From the NCBI GenBank assembly GCA_016946835.1, contig JACVTC010000020.1:931001-995000 (forward strand): DNA of 64,000 bases, in the 5' to 3' direction. The position numbers and the translations under genes were made by a program. The stretch is from Neocallimastix lanati (nom. inval.) (lineage: Eukaryota; Neocallimastigomycota; Neocallimastigomycetes; Neocallimastigales; Neocallimastigaceae). The notes under the pieces were generated by a model. That model saw only the letters and a program-made list of their open reading frames with translations, was not told where the DNA came from and searched no databases. Below are positions 1 to 10,913 of this stretch, in pieces; positions within the stretch are counted from its first letter, which is position 1, and every line of letters starts with the position of its first letter.

Positions 1-521
1 AATATATAATAATAATATAATAATAATATTAATAATATAATAATAATAATAAGAGTCTTGTTTTATATTAATTCAATTATTTAATTTTAATTATTATTAT
101 TATTATTATTATTACTTTACACATACAACAACAACAACAACAACAAAAAAAAAAAAAATTTTATAAATTTTTTTTTTTTTTTTTTTTTTAAGAAATAATA
201 GTTTTATAATGCTATTAAATAAATAATTTTTATTTTCTTGAACAAATTTTTACTAATAAAAAATAAAATAAAATAAAATAAAATAAAATATTAATAATAA
301 TATTAAAATAAAAAAAAAAAAAATATAAATATCATGCATTATTAGATTAAAATTTATAAATTAATGATATAAATAGATAAATATTATAAACCTTAATATG
401 TCAATCTTTTTTCCTTATATATATATATATATTATTTTTAATATTAATTGATATTAATTGTATTATAAATCGTTAATGAACATTTATCTTATATTTTAAT
501 ATTTAATTTTTTTTTTTTTAA

Positions 522-554
<33 letters not shown>

Positions 555-575
555 GATAAATAAATAAAAATTAAA
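1..575. other. AT-rich low-complexity intergenic DNA
   Basis: Homopolymer A and T runs, (TAA)n and AAAAT-type repeats. No coding signal is visible. It lies downstream of the KHDC4-like gene on the minus strand, so its right edge should hold that gene's 3' UTR. Confidence 0.7.
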
Positions 576-1998
576 TTATTTTGTATCTGGTGATGATGGT
601 TTATATGGTGTTGATGGTAAGGGTGGCTGAGCTGATGAATCATTTGATGTAGTTGGTGGCGGTGGTGGTGAAGTTGATGTAGGTAATGGTGGTGCTGAAG
701 TAGGAAGTGGTGGTTGATAATAATAGTATGGATTATAATAATATGAATATTGACCTTGTGCACCAGCTGGTGCTTGATAATAAGATTGTGGATATGTTTG
801 AGGTACTGGTGGAGTAGCTGTAGTGGTAGCAACCGTTTGGGTTTGTGTTGAACCAGTTGTAGCTGTTGGTAATGGTGGTGGTGGTGCTGCTTGGTAAGCG
901 GAATCCGCACCTGTTTGAGGAGGTGGTGGTGGTGGATAGGTATAACCAGGATAGGAATATCCTGGAGCTTGATATGGGTTTGTCATATTTAAATTACGAT
1001 AGGTATTACCATATGGATTTTGATTATAAGTATTATAATGTGGTCTTGGATTATTTGGACGGTTTCCTTTATATTGTTTAAATTTCTCATATTCAGCTTT
1101 AACTGTTTTAATTAAATCATCAACTAATTGTTTTGCCTTTTCTAAACCTTCTTCAGTTACAGAACTTTTAATTAATGATTTAATATATATATATAATATA
1201 TATATATATAATATAATTAAAAATAATAAATAATTAATTAAGTAAGTAAGAAAATAATAGTTTGATGTTATCAATAATACCATAGATATTAAAATCCTAT
1301 AATGATTATGATTAATTGGATTATATTTTTTAAAAATTTATTTATTTACCTAATTTGGAAAAACATTGGTTCAAAGGCTTCCGTACCAGAAGTAGGTTCA
1401 ATAAAACCAGATCCTTTACCACGAAGTTGTAATCTTGCTCCTGTTTCACGATGAATATGTTTGACATTTGCTCCTTGAATACCAATTAATTTGAGTTTTG
1501 TATTGAATGAACGATCATCGATACCAATAAAAACTTTTGCTTGATGAAAACGCTATTTTCATTTATATTAATTTGATTAATATTTATCATTATTTTATTT
1601 GAAATTGATATTTAAATTATTGTTATTTATTGTTGATATTGTTTTTGTATTATTTATTATATATAAAATAATAGTAATAAAAATAATAAAACCAATTTTT
1701 AAGGATATATAGTTTCAATATTAAAAAAATTGATATTTAGATAATAGTTATAAATTAAAAAATGTAATAATAATTAAATTAATAATAATGAATATATTGC
1801 TTTATTATACTTTTGAAGTTTGTCCTGCTGGTTTATGATATGCACTTGTTGTAGTATCTGTATGAACAATAACTGGTGGGGCACTATCAATAATTTCTTG
1901 AATTTTTTCTAAAGCTTTATCTAGTATTTCTTGTGTTTCAGCTGCAACATGAAGATGAAGAGGCTTTATATTTTAATAATTATTAATAATTGCAAAAA

Positions 1999-2077
<79 letters not shown>

Positions 2078-2910
2078 TAAAAAATATATATAAAAAAAAT
2101 AATAATAAAAGAAATTTTAAAATATCCACAATATGATTTATGTAAACCATGAAATCAATTAATATTTATAATATTTATTTTATTCATTTCTTTTATTTAT
2201 TTTTAATAAATATTTACAGGGTCTTTTGGTGTTGCCATAGATTTATTTGGATAATATTTTCCTCTTGTAATGATTTCCGCTTTAGTTTCTTCTTGTAGTT
2301 TATCTAAAAATGAAGCTTTTGTTAACATATAACGATTTTTTACATCATTAATTTCGACATTTTTGAAAAATTTTCCTTTATTAGAACTTTTATCGTTTAA
2401 GTTATATGAGTCTGAATTTGAATTCACTATTACAGAAGTTGTCGTAGTAGTAGTTGTGGCTGTTGTTGTAGAAGTTAAATTATTATTTTTAATATTAATT
2501 CCTTTAGCTTGTAAATTTGCTGCAATCTTTGCCAATTCTTCATTAACTTGCTGTTGAATTGCTGTATTAATATTTATTTTATTTTATTTTATTTTATTTT
2601 TATCATTATTAATATTTTAATATCAAAAATTTAATTAAAAAAAAAAAAAAACTATTAATATATTATCTTATTATTACTGAATTTTAAATTTATATTAAAT
2701 ATTTAAAAAAATAAATTACAATTTGAGTCTTTGGATGTATCAGGTAATGAAGGAGATACTGATGAAGTATTTGAAGCAATAGGATTATTTGTAGTAGGTG
2801 TGGTTGAATTATTGCTTTTAATATTGATTCCTTTGGATTGTAAATTTGCTGCAATCTTCGACAATTCTTCATTAACTTGCTGTTGAATTGCTGTATTAAT
2901 ATTTATTAAG

Positions 2911-2943
<33 letters not shown>

Positions 2944-3400
2944 TTAATATCAAAAATTTAATAAAAATAATATTATTAATATATTATCTTAATTTATTAT
3001 TACATTTATATACTACATTTATTTTTTATTATCAAAAAATATTGATAATATCTTTTCTTTAACTTTGATTATATTAAAATTTAAATTTATACTAAATATA
3101 CAAAAAAAAAATATTAATTACAATTTGAACCCTTAGATGTATCATTCGGTACTGGAGATGTTAAATTTGAATTTGTGTTTTGAAGTTTAGCAGCAGCAAG
3201 TGCATCAGAAGGGTTTGGTGGTGTTGCTACTTCATATTCATTTGGACTTCCCTGGTCATCCCATTTTCTCTTACGACTACAATTTTAATATTAATAATAT
3301 GAATATTTTTTTATCATATAAAATTAGTGTTTATGCTATATATACATATATTATTGATATTTATATTGGTTATTTACATTTTATTATCAACTGTCACCAT
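576..3400 (-). CDS. KHDC4: KHDC4 (BLOM7/KIAA0907)-like KH-domain splicing factor, seven exons
   Basis: Exons in transcript order on the minus strand: 3400-3378, 3276-3122, 2890-2720, 2561-2218, 1963-1811, 1552-1350, 1164-576. All introns are GT-AG and the joined frame is 545 codons plus stop. The N-terminus carries RKRKWDD, like the RSKWDQ motif of animal KHDC4. A first KH-like region (residues about 178-282) has VEINDVKNRYMLTK and PLHLHVAAETQEILDKA. The second (about 283-370) has VFIGIDDRSFN, GARLQLRGKGSGFIEP and EGLEKAKQLVDDL. The C-terminus is Pro/Tyr/Gln-rich. Animal KHDC4 binds RNA and takes part in splice-site selection in the nucleus; the same role here is inferred. The start is the only ATG giving a small first exon in frame. 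The third exon is a duplicated cassette, described separately. Confidence 0.88.
2720..2890 (-). repeat. Chimeric duplicated cassette exon in the KHDC4-like gene
   Basis: This 171-nt exon begins with the same sequence as the next exon (AIQQQVNEEL, then KIAANLQxKGINIK at both places) and ends like the previous exon (DTSKxSN followed by GTAATT). The introns on its two sides are also alike: both contain ATTTTAATATCAAAAATTTA and a TATTAATATATTATCTTA block in the same order. The simplest explanation is a tandem duplication with breakpoints inside the two original exons and the intron between them, leaving a new exon fused from their halves. It is 57 codons long and both flanking introns are phase 1, so skipping or inclusion keeps the frame. 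Confidence 0.85.
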
Positions 3401-5419
3401 TTTAAAATAATGTATAATATTTTAATACTTTAAAATTCTATAATATTAAGATAAATAAAACAAAAGTGTAATATTTTAAAGATTTTATTTCAATTGAAAA
3501 TTTAAAATATTATTTGTTGATCTATATAATGAAATAAAATTTGATATCTTTTTTTTTTTTTTTTTATTTTTTTATTATTTTTTCTTTTTTTATATTTTAT
3601 TTTTTATTATTTTTTATTTTTTCTATTTTTTTTTTTATTTTTTTCGTCTTTTTTGAAAATTTTTTATTAACTAAAAAAAAGAAAAGTAACATTTATTATA
3701 AATTTATTATAAATATTTTATTTATAAATATATAAAATGTATTTTATTTATTGAAATATTGTTAGTTTTAATTTATTTATTTTAAATTAAAATATTTTAA
3801 AATTTAAATATTAAAAGTATTAATTTACTTTTCAGTATATAAAAAAAATAATAAAATTTAACCGAAAAATAAAATAAAATAATAATAATAATAATAATAA
3901 TAAAAAATATTGTTATATAATAACAATTATAATAATAAAAGCACTGAAAAACAAAAATTATATATATAACAAAATTATATTCATATACCCATTAAAAATT
4001 TCATTAAATCATTATATAATTCTTTTATGTAATTTTATAATTTTTATTTTACATTATTTTTTTTTTTTTTTTTTTGTAATACAATATATATTAATATTTA
4101 AATATTAAATATTATAATTTATATTTTTACATGATTTTTATTTTCTGTCTTTGAATTTATAATTAAATTAAAAGAAGAAAATGTCATTAATTTATATATA
4201 TTTATGTTTTTATGTTTTATTTTTATTTTTATTTTTATTTTTTTTTTTTTTTTTTCTTAATTAAAAAATTTAAATAAAAATTGAATTAATCTAATTACAT
4301 AACTGATATTAATAAATATTAAAATAAATTGATTAATGTACATAATATTGGTATTATTATTATTATTATTTAAAATAAAATAAAATAAAATAAAATAAAA
4401 AAACAATATTAATAATAAATAACTAATTAATGCCTATTATTTATTTTATTTTATTTTATTTTTTTATTTTAAAAATTAATATTATTATAAAATTCTAATA
4501 AATAAAACTTTACTATACTTTTAATTATACTATTATATTTATTATTATTATTATTATTATTTAATTTTAATTTTAATTTTATTTTATTCTATTTTATTTT
4601 ATTATATTATATTTTATTTTATTTTATCTTATTTTTTTATTTTATTTTATCTTATTTTTTTATTTTTATGTTTGAGTTTGAATATATATTTCTTTTATTT
4701 ATATATATATATATATATATTTTATGTTAATAAAATTGGTAATTATAATTATAAAGTATTTGAAATTTCTTCAAGTTTTAGATTTTAAATTTTACACCAA
4801 CAATAATGTATTTATTCAATTACTATTATATTGTCTTATTTTACTATTTATTTTAAAATTATTCAAGAGAATTAAATTATTAACATTAAAATATAAATTA
4901 TAAAAGATTCTTTACCAATTATTAATTATATCATTTCAATGTCGTATCTTTAAAATCAATGTTAAAATAAAATATAAAATTTTTATTTATAATATATAAT
5001 TTAATTATATTAAAAAATATTGATTTATTGATTTATTATTATATTATATTATTTATTTATTTATTATTATTAATTATATTATATTATATTATTTATTTAT
5101 TATTTATTATTATTTATTTATTTATTATTTATTATTTATTATTATTTATTATTATTTATTTATTTATTATTTATTATTTATTATTATTTATTATTAATTA
5201 AAATAAAGTTAAACATTATTTATTTTATTATGATTAATTTATTTTATAATGTAGTGATTTCATAAAACTTATGTAAAATGAGTATTTTACATAAATAATT
5301 GTATGTAATTGTAGCATGATATAAAATAAAGAACCTTATTTTATAATAAAAAAGTCTTTACTAATATATAGTATTTTTAGCAGTTTATTATGATAATCCT
5401 AAGCTAGTTTATAAAACAT
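3401..5419. other. AT-rich intergenic DNA
   Basis: No coding sequence is visible. It holds the presumed promoter of the KHDC4-like gene at its left edge, pyrimidine tracts at 3548-3655, and TTTTA/TTATTTA-type simple repeats at about 4560-4660 and 5030-5190. It ends at the left target-site duplication of the MULE. Confidence 0.6.
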
Positions 5420-5429
5420 CCACAATACA
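5420..5429. repeat. Left target-site duplication of the MULE
   Basis: CCACAATACA here is repeated exactly at 9951-9960, immediately outside the other end of the element. Nine to ten bases is the usual target duplication length for Mutator-like elements. Confidence 0.75.
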
Positions 5430-5600
5430 GGAGAGTTGCATATCCCCAAATTGCATTTCGCCAGGTTGCATTTCGCCAAGTGGAGTATTGATATAAATAA
5501 ATGAATAAATAAATAAATATTAATTCAAAAAAAATTTTTTAAAATTGTTTTTATTCGGGAGAGGTCCAAAACGCCAATTTTTTCACGTGATATATCAAAT
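5430..5600 (+). repeat. Left terminal region of the MULE
   Basis: GCATTTCGCCA occurs at 5453-5463 and 5468-5478, and a weaker related block GGTCCAAAACGCCAATTTTT at 5571-5590. The order (11-mers, AAATAAATAAA spacer, ATTCG, GGTCC...CGCCAATTTTTT) matches the reverse complement of the right end, so the termini are degenerate inverted repeats built from repeated motifs. The 11-mers are candidate transposase-binding sites. Confidence 0.7.
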
Positions 5601-5754
5601 TTTGAGGCTTTTTAAATTAATAGTTATATGATACTATTTTGTTGTATTATTAATTTGTATTTTTTTTCTTAAAATTTATTAAGTGAATAATTAAATAAAT
5701 TATAATGGTTAGATAAAAATAAATATTTTTTTACAAAAAAAAAAATAAAATAAA

Positions 5755-6480
5755 ATATTCAAACAATTAAAAGGTTTAATATTCAAACAATTAAAAGGTT
5801 TATTTTAAAAAAAAAAATATTAATAAAATACTTTAACAATTATATAGATTTATTTATTTAAAAAAAATATTAATACAATACTTTAACAATTATATAGATT
5901 TACTTATTTAAAAAATATTAATAAAATATTTAAACAACTATTAATAAAATACTTTAACAATTATATAGATTTATTTATTTAAAAAATATTAATAAAATAT
6001 TTAAACAACTATTAATAAAATACTTTAGCAATTATATAGATTTATTTATTTAAAAAAAATATTAATAAAATACTTTAACAATTATATAGATTTATTTATT
6101 TAAAAAAAATATTAATAAAATACTTTAACAATTATATAGATTTATTTATTTAAACAACTATTAATAAAATACTTTAGCAATTATATAGATTTATTTATTT
6201 AAAAAAAATATTAATAAAATACTTTAACAATTATATAGATTTATTTATTTAAACAACTATTAATAAAATACTTTAGCAATTATATAGATTTATTTATTTA
6301 AAAAAAATATTAATAAAATACTTTAACAATTATATAGATTTATTTATTTAAAAAATATTAATAAAATATTTAAACAACTATTAATAAAATACTTTAACAA
6401 TTATATAGATTTATTTATTTAAAAAAAATATTAATAAAATATTTAAACAATTATTAATAAAATTAATTATAAACATTAAT
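5755..6480. repeat. About 11-copy minisatellite inside the MULE
   Basis: The unit is about 50 bases, with a core AATACTTTAACAATTATATAG followed by ATTTATTTATTTAAA. Copies vary by single substitutions (TTAACA/TTAGCA) and by presence of a TTTAAACAACTATT insert, giving a higher-order pattern. It sits between the left terminus and the 3' end of the transposase. Confidence 0.85.
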
Positions 6481-6795
6481 AATAAAATATAAAAATATAA
6501 AAATATATTATTGATATTAATAATAAAGTATAAAAATATAGGATTATTTATTTTAAAAAAAATATTAATAAAATATTTAAACAATTATTAATAAAATAAA
6601 TTATAATAATAAAATTATAGAATATTTATTTAAACTACATAAATTTTATCAAGTATATAAACATTTTAACTTTTTAATAATTATAAAATTTTAATTAATA
6701 AATTTAATTATAAGTTTTTGTATGAAAGAATTTTAATGATTTTTTCTTTTGGAAATTCCTCTGTCATTTCATAATTATTTATTATTAAATAATAT

Positions 6796-8217
6796 TTATA
6801 AAATATTATTTAAATTAGTTAAACATTCAAACCACAATTTAGTAAGATCACTTCTATCATATTTAATATTAATTAACTTGGCTTCTTTATTTTTGTATTT
6901 TTCAATTAAGATATTAATTTCATCAGTTTTTGTTTTTGTTTTTTTTTTCATTCTCCAAATTCCTTTTATTTTCATTTGGTAATCATAATATGATAAATGT
7001 TCCTGTTCTTTTAATTTATTTATTAATTCATAAAAATTTGGTTTCATTGGAAATAGTTTATTTAAAGAATTATTGAGTGATTCTGAAGCATTATTGGTTA
7101 TATGTTCAATATTATTATAATAATTCCAACTTTTCATATCGTAACCAATTAAATATGTTTCATAAAAATATTCTAAAAATTTTAAAAATTGACAAGAATT
7201 TTTTTCAATGGATTTAGTTTTAATTAATGAAAAAATATCCATTATGTATTCAGGGTTGATAAATGGTAAGTTTGAAATTCCTTTGTAATAATTAAATATT
7301 TTTTCATCATCGTTCACTTCATTACGGCACAATTCATTTTTTTTAATTTCTAATAAATTTTTATAATGCCAAATACAGTATTTAATATTTATATTAGGAA
7401 ATATTTTTTTAACTGCTTTGGATATGCCTTTTTCAAAATCGCAATGTACATTTTTTGGTTCAGTTATAATATTATTATTAGAATTTTGTTTTAATTTATT
7501 GAATAACATTTTATATGTTTTTTGCTTTTTATTTCTTAATATTGCATAAGAAGTAGTATAAAAACTATTCAATTCTTTAACGTAAGTTCTAGTAATAAAC
7601 ACTTGTTGACTAAATTTAGGTGCGATATAAAAAGTACCATCCACAAATATATCATTATTATATTTCTTAAATAATTTTGCTTGAAAAGGGGATTGAAAAA
7701 TTACTAAATCAGAATTTTTGAATATCATAAAATCTTCATTTCGTTCAGTTTTATAATATTCAGATTCATTAGGAATTTCATTAAAAGTTGTTACATTGGA
7801 TGGTAGTTTTTTATTAATACTTCTTAATATTAGAGTTTTAACTGAAATATATTCTGGACACGGATATATAAATCCCATTTCTTTAGAAATTTCATTATAT
7901 AGTCTTTTTCGTTTTATATCAAAAGGATTTGAATGTTTTTTAATTTCATCTTTAATTTTATGTTTCATTACAGATAGGGATACACTATATTCGTTTCCAG
8001 GATGATTATGTAAACTCTCATATTTTAAGATTTCTTTCTCATTATTTAAAATAATAAAAGATTTACATTTATTATTTTTTTTATATTCGGTACATTTATA
8101 AACTTTTGAATTATCTTTCCTTGAATGTGAAAAATTAAATTTATATTGTTTATTAATAATGATTTGTTCTTCTCCTTTATTAGACTCACTTATATAAATA
8201 GTTATGTTTTCTTCCAT
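6796..8217 (-). CDS. MULE transposase with FLYWCH-type zinc finger
   Basis: Intact single-exon protein of 473 residues. Residues about 25-75 form a FLYWCH-like zinc finger with Cys42, Cys51, His70 and His72, the DNA-binding module common in MULE transposases. The DDE catalytic core follows: Asp193 in FVDGTFY, Asp260 in VHCDFEKG, CIWH at 281-284 (the family CxxH-type motif just after the second Asp) and Glu379 in NNASESLNNS. No C-terminal SWIM zinc finger is evident. The enzyme should bind the terminal repeats and cut and paste the element in the nucleus. All three acidic residues and the zinc ligands are present and there is no stop or frameshift, so the protein is probably functional. The family call is strong; the catalytic assignment is by motif spacing. 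Confidence 0.87.
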   Translation of the reverse strand: MEENITIYISESNKGEEQIIINKQYKFNFSHSRKDNSKVYKCTEYKKNNKCKSFIILNNEKEILKYESLHNHPGNEYSVSLSVMKHKIKDEIKKHSNPFDIKRKRLYNEISKEMGFIYPCPEYISVKTLILRSINKKLPSNVTTFNEIPNESEYYKTERNEDFMIFKNSDLVIFQSPFQAKLFKKYNNDIFVDGTFYIAPKFSQQVFITRTYVKELNSFYTTSYAILRNKKQKTYKMLFNKLKQNSNNNIITEPKNVHCDFEKGISKAVKKIFPNINIKYCIWHYKNLLEIKKNELCRNEVNDDEKIFNYYKGISNLPFINPEYIMDIFSLIKTKSIEKNSCQFLKFLEYFYETYLIGYDMKSWNYYNNIEHITNNASESLNNSLNKLFPMKPNFYELINKLKEQEHLSYYDYQMKIKGIWRMKKKTKTKTDEINILIEKYKNKEAKLINIKYDRSDLTKLWFECLTNLNNIL

Positions 8218-8599
8218 TTATAAATTTTAATATATAGTTTTTAATTATATCTTTTAAATTATTATATTAATTATCTAAATATTATTTTTTAATATTAATT
8301 CTGAACAATTAAATATTCAATTTTTTTTAAAAGATAAAAAGTATTTTAATTATTTCTTTTTCTTTTAATTTTTTTAAAAAAAAAACAGATACATAAAGTA
8401 TATATGAAAATATTTTAATTTTTATTATTTAAAAATAAATTATTTATTTAATATATATAAAAAAAATTTAATTATTTATTTATTCTAAATTAATATTAAT
8501 TATTTTTTTTAATATATACTAATAAAGAATTTATGAATTAATTAATTATTTTATTTATATTATAATCTAATTAAATTATTAACTTTTAAGTCTTTTTAA

Positions 8600-9133
8600 A
8601 ACAACAAATATATATAGCATTTTTTAGCATATAAAGTAGAACTGGGCTTTCTACTGGTTGTTATGTGACGGACTTAATAATCATCTGGTATCTATTCTTT
8701 ATCTGATTTTCCCGATAGGGTTTGGAGAAAGGGTAAAGGGGTTATAATGGCACAATTTCAGGTAAGTATTAATTCCGCTCCTATCATTATTGGATTGCCA
8801 CGTATTTAATTTCTATATTTGATCACCCATGGCATCCTAGTGTAGTTGTATAGCCTATACTGTGAGGGTTACGAGTTCAATTTCTATAGGATAACACGGA
8901 TGTTATTTGGCAAGACATGTCTACTGGAGCTACCTCTGCTTAGGAATTTGGAGCGCCGACGTCGTACTGATATAGTATAAGATATATATACCAAAGTATA
9001 TATGTTCTTTACAAGCCCATATATATAATATGGGATAGACATGTGAATTCATATGTGTAAAAAACCTATTTATATATCTCTACAAAACGGTTGCTGTAAT
9101 ATATAAATAGTAATTGAAATGCGAACAACAAAT
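8600..9133. other. GC-richer structured insert in the MULE, flanked by 10-bp direct repeats
   Basis: AACAACAAAT occurs at 8600-8609 and again at 9124-9133. Between them the DNA is clearly GC-richer than its surroundings. It contains GTAGA/TCTAC pairing at 8636-8653 and an ATG at 8747 followed four codons later by the donor consensus CAG/GTAAGTAT (8759-8768). It also contains a tRNA-like block (8831-8895) and a run of hairpins: ATATATAC/GTATATAT at about 8985-9004, CCCATAT/ATATGGG at 9017-9034, and CTATTTATATA/TATATAAATAG at 9066-9110. This may be a nested SINE-like insertion or host DNA captured by the MULE. No protein can be assigned. Confidence 0.5.
8831..8895 (+). other. tRNA-like sequence with Pol III A-box and B-box resemblance
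   Basis: TAGTGTAGTTGTATAG resembles a tRNA A box, and GAGTTCAATTTC, about 33 bases on, resembles the B box. GGCATCC and GGATAAC could form part of an acceptor stem (five of seven pairs). The T stem does not pair and the anticodon loop lacks T33, so it is not a functional tRNA; it resembles a decayed tRNA-Val or the head of a tRNA-derived SINE. Confidence 0.3.
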
Positions 9134-9239
9134 TTTAATTTTTGAAATTTCAATTTACAGCTATAATTTAAGTCTTATAAAAATATTATTTTGTAATTTT
9201 TATTATTATTTAATATTTTATTTATAAATCATATATAAA

Positions 9240-9560
9240 ATAAAAGGTTTAATTCTATTATTAAGATGTTATAATAACAACTAAAGTTTTAGTTATAATA
9301 TAAAAAATTAATATTTTAAATAATATTAATTTAAATATAAATTTATAAAATAAAATTTTTTAATAATAAAATATAAAAATATTATATTGATATTAATAAT
9401 AAAATATAAAAATATTATATTGATATTAATAATAAAATATAAAAATATAAAAATATAAAAATATAATATTAATAGAAAAATATAAAAATATAATATCAAT
9501 AATAAAATATAAAATATAAAAATATAATATAAATATTAATAATAAAATATAAAAAATAAG
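9240..9560. repeat. AT-rich short tandem repeats near the right end of the MULE
   Basis: Diverged copies of a 30-40-base unit reading AATAATAAAATATAAAAATA with TTATATTGATATT spacers. No coding content. Similar wording at 6470-6540 near the left side suggests a shared subterminal repeat. Confidence 0.65.
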
Positions 9561-9779
9561 GTTATAAAGAAAATAATTATTTATCATTTTCCTTATAACA
9601 TGATTGTCAAAAAAAAAAAAAATTATATAAAAATATTTTATTTTTTATTGACCTTTTTAATTTTTATTTATTTATTTATTTACTTATTTATTTATACATT
9701 TATTTCTTTTTTACTTAAAATTATATTAAATTTTATGGCGTAATAATATAAATTTTAAAAGCCACAAATAAATAGATGG

Positions 9780-9950
9780 CTTATTAAAATTTCAAAAAAA
9801 AAAAATTGGCGAAATGGACCACATTCTTTTTATTCGATATTAATAATATTTAATTTTATTTATTGATTTATTTATTTAATAATTTTCAATTTGGCGAAAT
9901 GCCACATTTTTTAATACGCCACATGCTTTCAAAAAAATTGGCGAAATGCC
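9780..9950 (-). repeat. Right terminal region of the MULE
   Basis: TTGGCGAAATGCC occurs at 9891-9903 and again at the very end (9938-9950), with TTGGCGAAATGGACC at 9806-9820. These are inverted relative to the GCATTTCGCCA copies of the left end. Confidence 0.72.
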
Positions 9951-9960
9951 CCACAATACA
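9951..9960. repeat. Right target-site duplication of the MULE
   Basis: Exact copy of CCACAATACA from 5420-5429. Confidence 0.75.
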
Positions 9961-10012
9961 ATTGCCTAAATAATATTTAATTACATCTAAATCTTAATAA
10001 ATTACATAATTT

Positions 10013-10080
<68 letters not shown>

Positions 10081-10913
10081 TTATTTATTATTTATTATTT
10101 ATTATTTATTATTTATTATTTATTATTTATTATTTATTATATTTAATATTTTTTAATAAAAATCTTTTAGTAATATTAATGATGATTAATAAAAATAATA
10201 AATAATAAAATTATATATATATAACCCTATATATAACCCTAAATTGATAATACAAAGATTCGAATAAAAATTTCATATATTTATATTTATATGGCCATTC
10301 AATATTCATAATATTTATGTTAATCAATAATATTATATTATAGATTGACATTTATATTAAATTTTAATATTCGTACTGTTTTAGTGTTATTATTAAAAAT
10401 ATAAATATATTCGTATTATTGAAAGAATTATTTTTATCATAATTCAAATTTTAAATACATGAATTATTAACTTTTTACCTAAAACTTAATACATTAAGAG
10501 ACTATATAAATAATAATAAAAATAGAATAAATTTACTATTCCAATAAATTTTTTAATATTTAAAAATGATTACTATTGGTTATTTAATAACTATATATAA
10601 ATTAAATAAAAATTTTTATTATATAAATTATATATAACTATTTATAATGAAATTTTAAGAATATTTAATATTTCAAAAAAAAAAAAAAAATTATAAATAT
10701 TAATGAAAATATATAAAGAATTTGAAATTGAATAAATAAATATATAAATAAAATTAAGGCACTATAAAATTAAAGCAAATTGATAATAAACTTATATAAT
10801 TTAATTTAAAACAAATAAATCGATAGTTAATTTTCTGAAAATAAATATCATATATTAAATAAATATATATATAATATATAATAATAATTATATAGTTTAT
10901 AAATATAAAATAA
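9961..10913. other. Intergenic DNA with TTTA and TTATTTA simple repeats
   Basis: (TTTA)n at about 10012-10080 runs into (TTATTTA)n to about 10140; the rest is AT-rich without coding signal. The right part should contain the promoter of the acyltransferase gene, but no clear TATA element can be singled out in this composition. Confidence 0.6.

Larger units (their letters stand above)
5430..9950 (-). mobile_element. Complete Mutator-like (MULE) DNA transposon, 4.5 kb
   Basis: The element is bounded by exact 10-bp direct repeats and starts with GG at each end when read inward. Related inverted terminal regions lie at 5430-5600 and 9780-9950, each with several copies of an 11-mer GCATTTCGCCA (inverted on the right as GGCGAAATGC). 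Inside are an intact MULE-type transposase on the minus strand (6796-8217), an 11-copy minisatellite (5755-6480), a GC-richer hairpin-rich block (8610-9123) and simple repeats near the right end. An intact single-exon transposase together with an exact target duplication suggests recent insertion. The organisation is seen directly; mobility is inferred. Confidence 0.82.

Noticed and set aside
536..1081. His/Gln-rich and Val-rich open frames overlapping the last KHDC4 exon
   Set aside because: Shadow frames of the proline-rich C-terminus, which is supported by homology and splicing.
5755..6480. Regular repeats suggestive of a CRISPR array
   Set aside because: Units are directly tandem with no unique spacers, in a eukaryotic transposon.
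6749..6982. Plus-strand hydrophobic frame within the transposase
   Set aside because: Antisense of the transposase 3' end; no motif.
8831..8895. Functional tRNA gene
   Set aside because: T stem does not pair and the anticodon loop lacks T33; only tRNA-like boxes remain.
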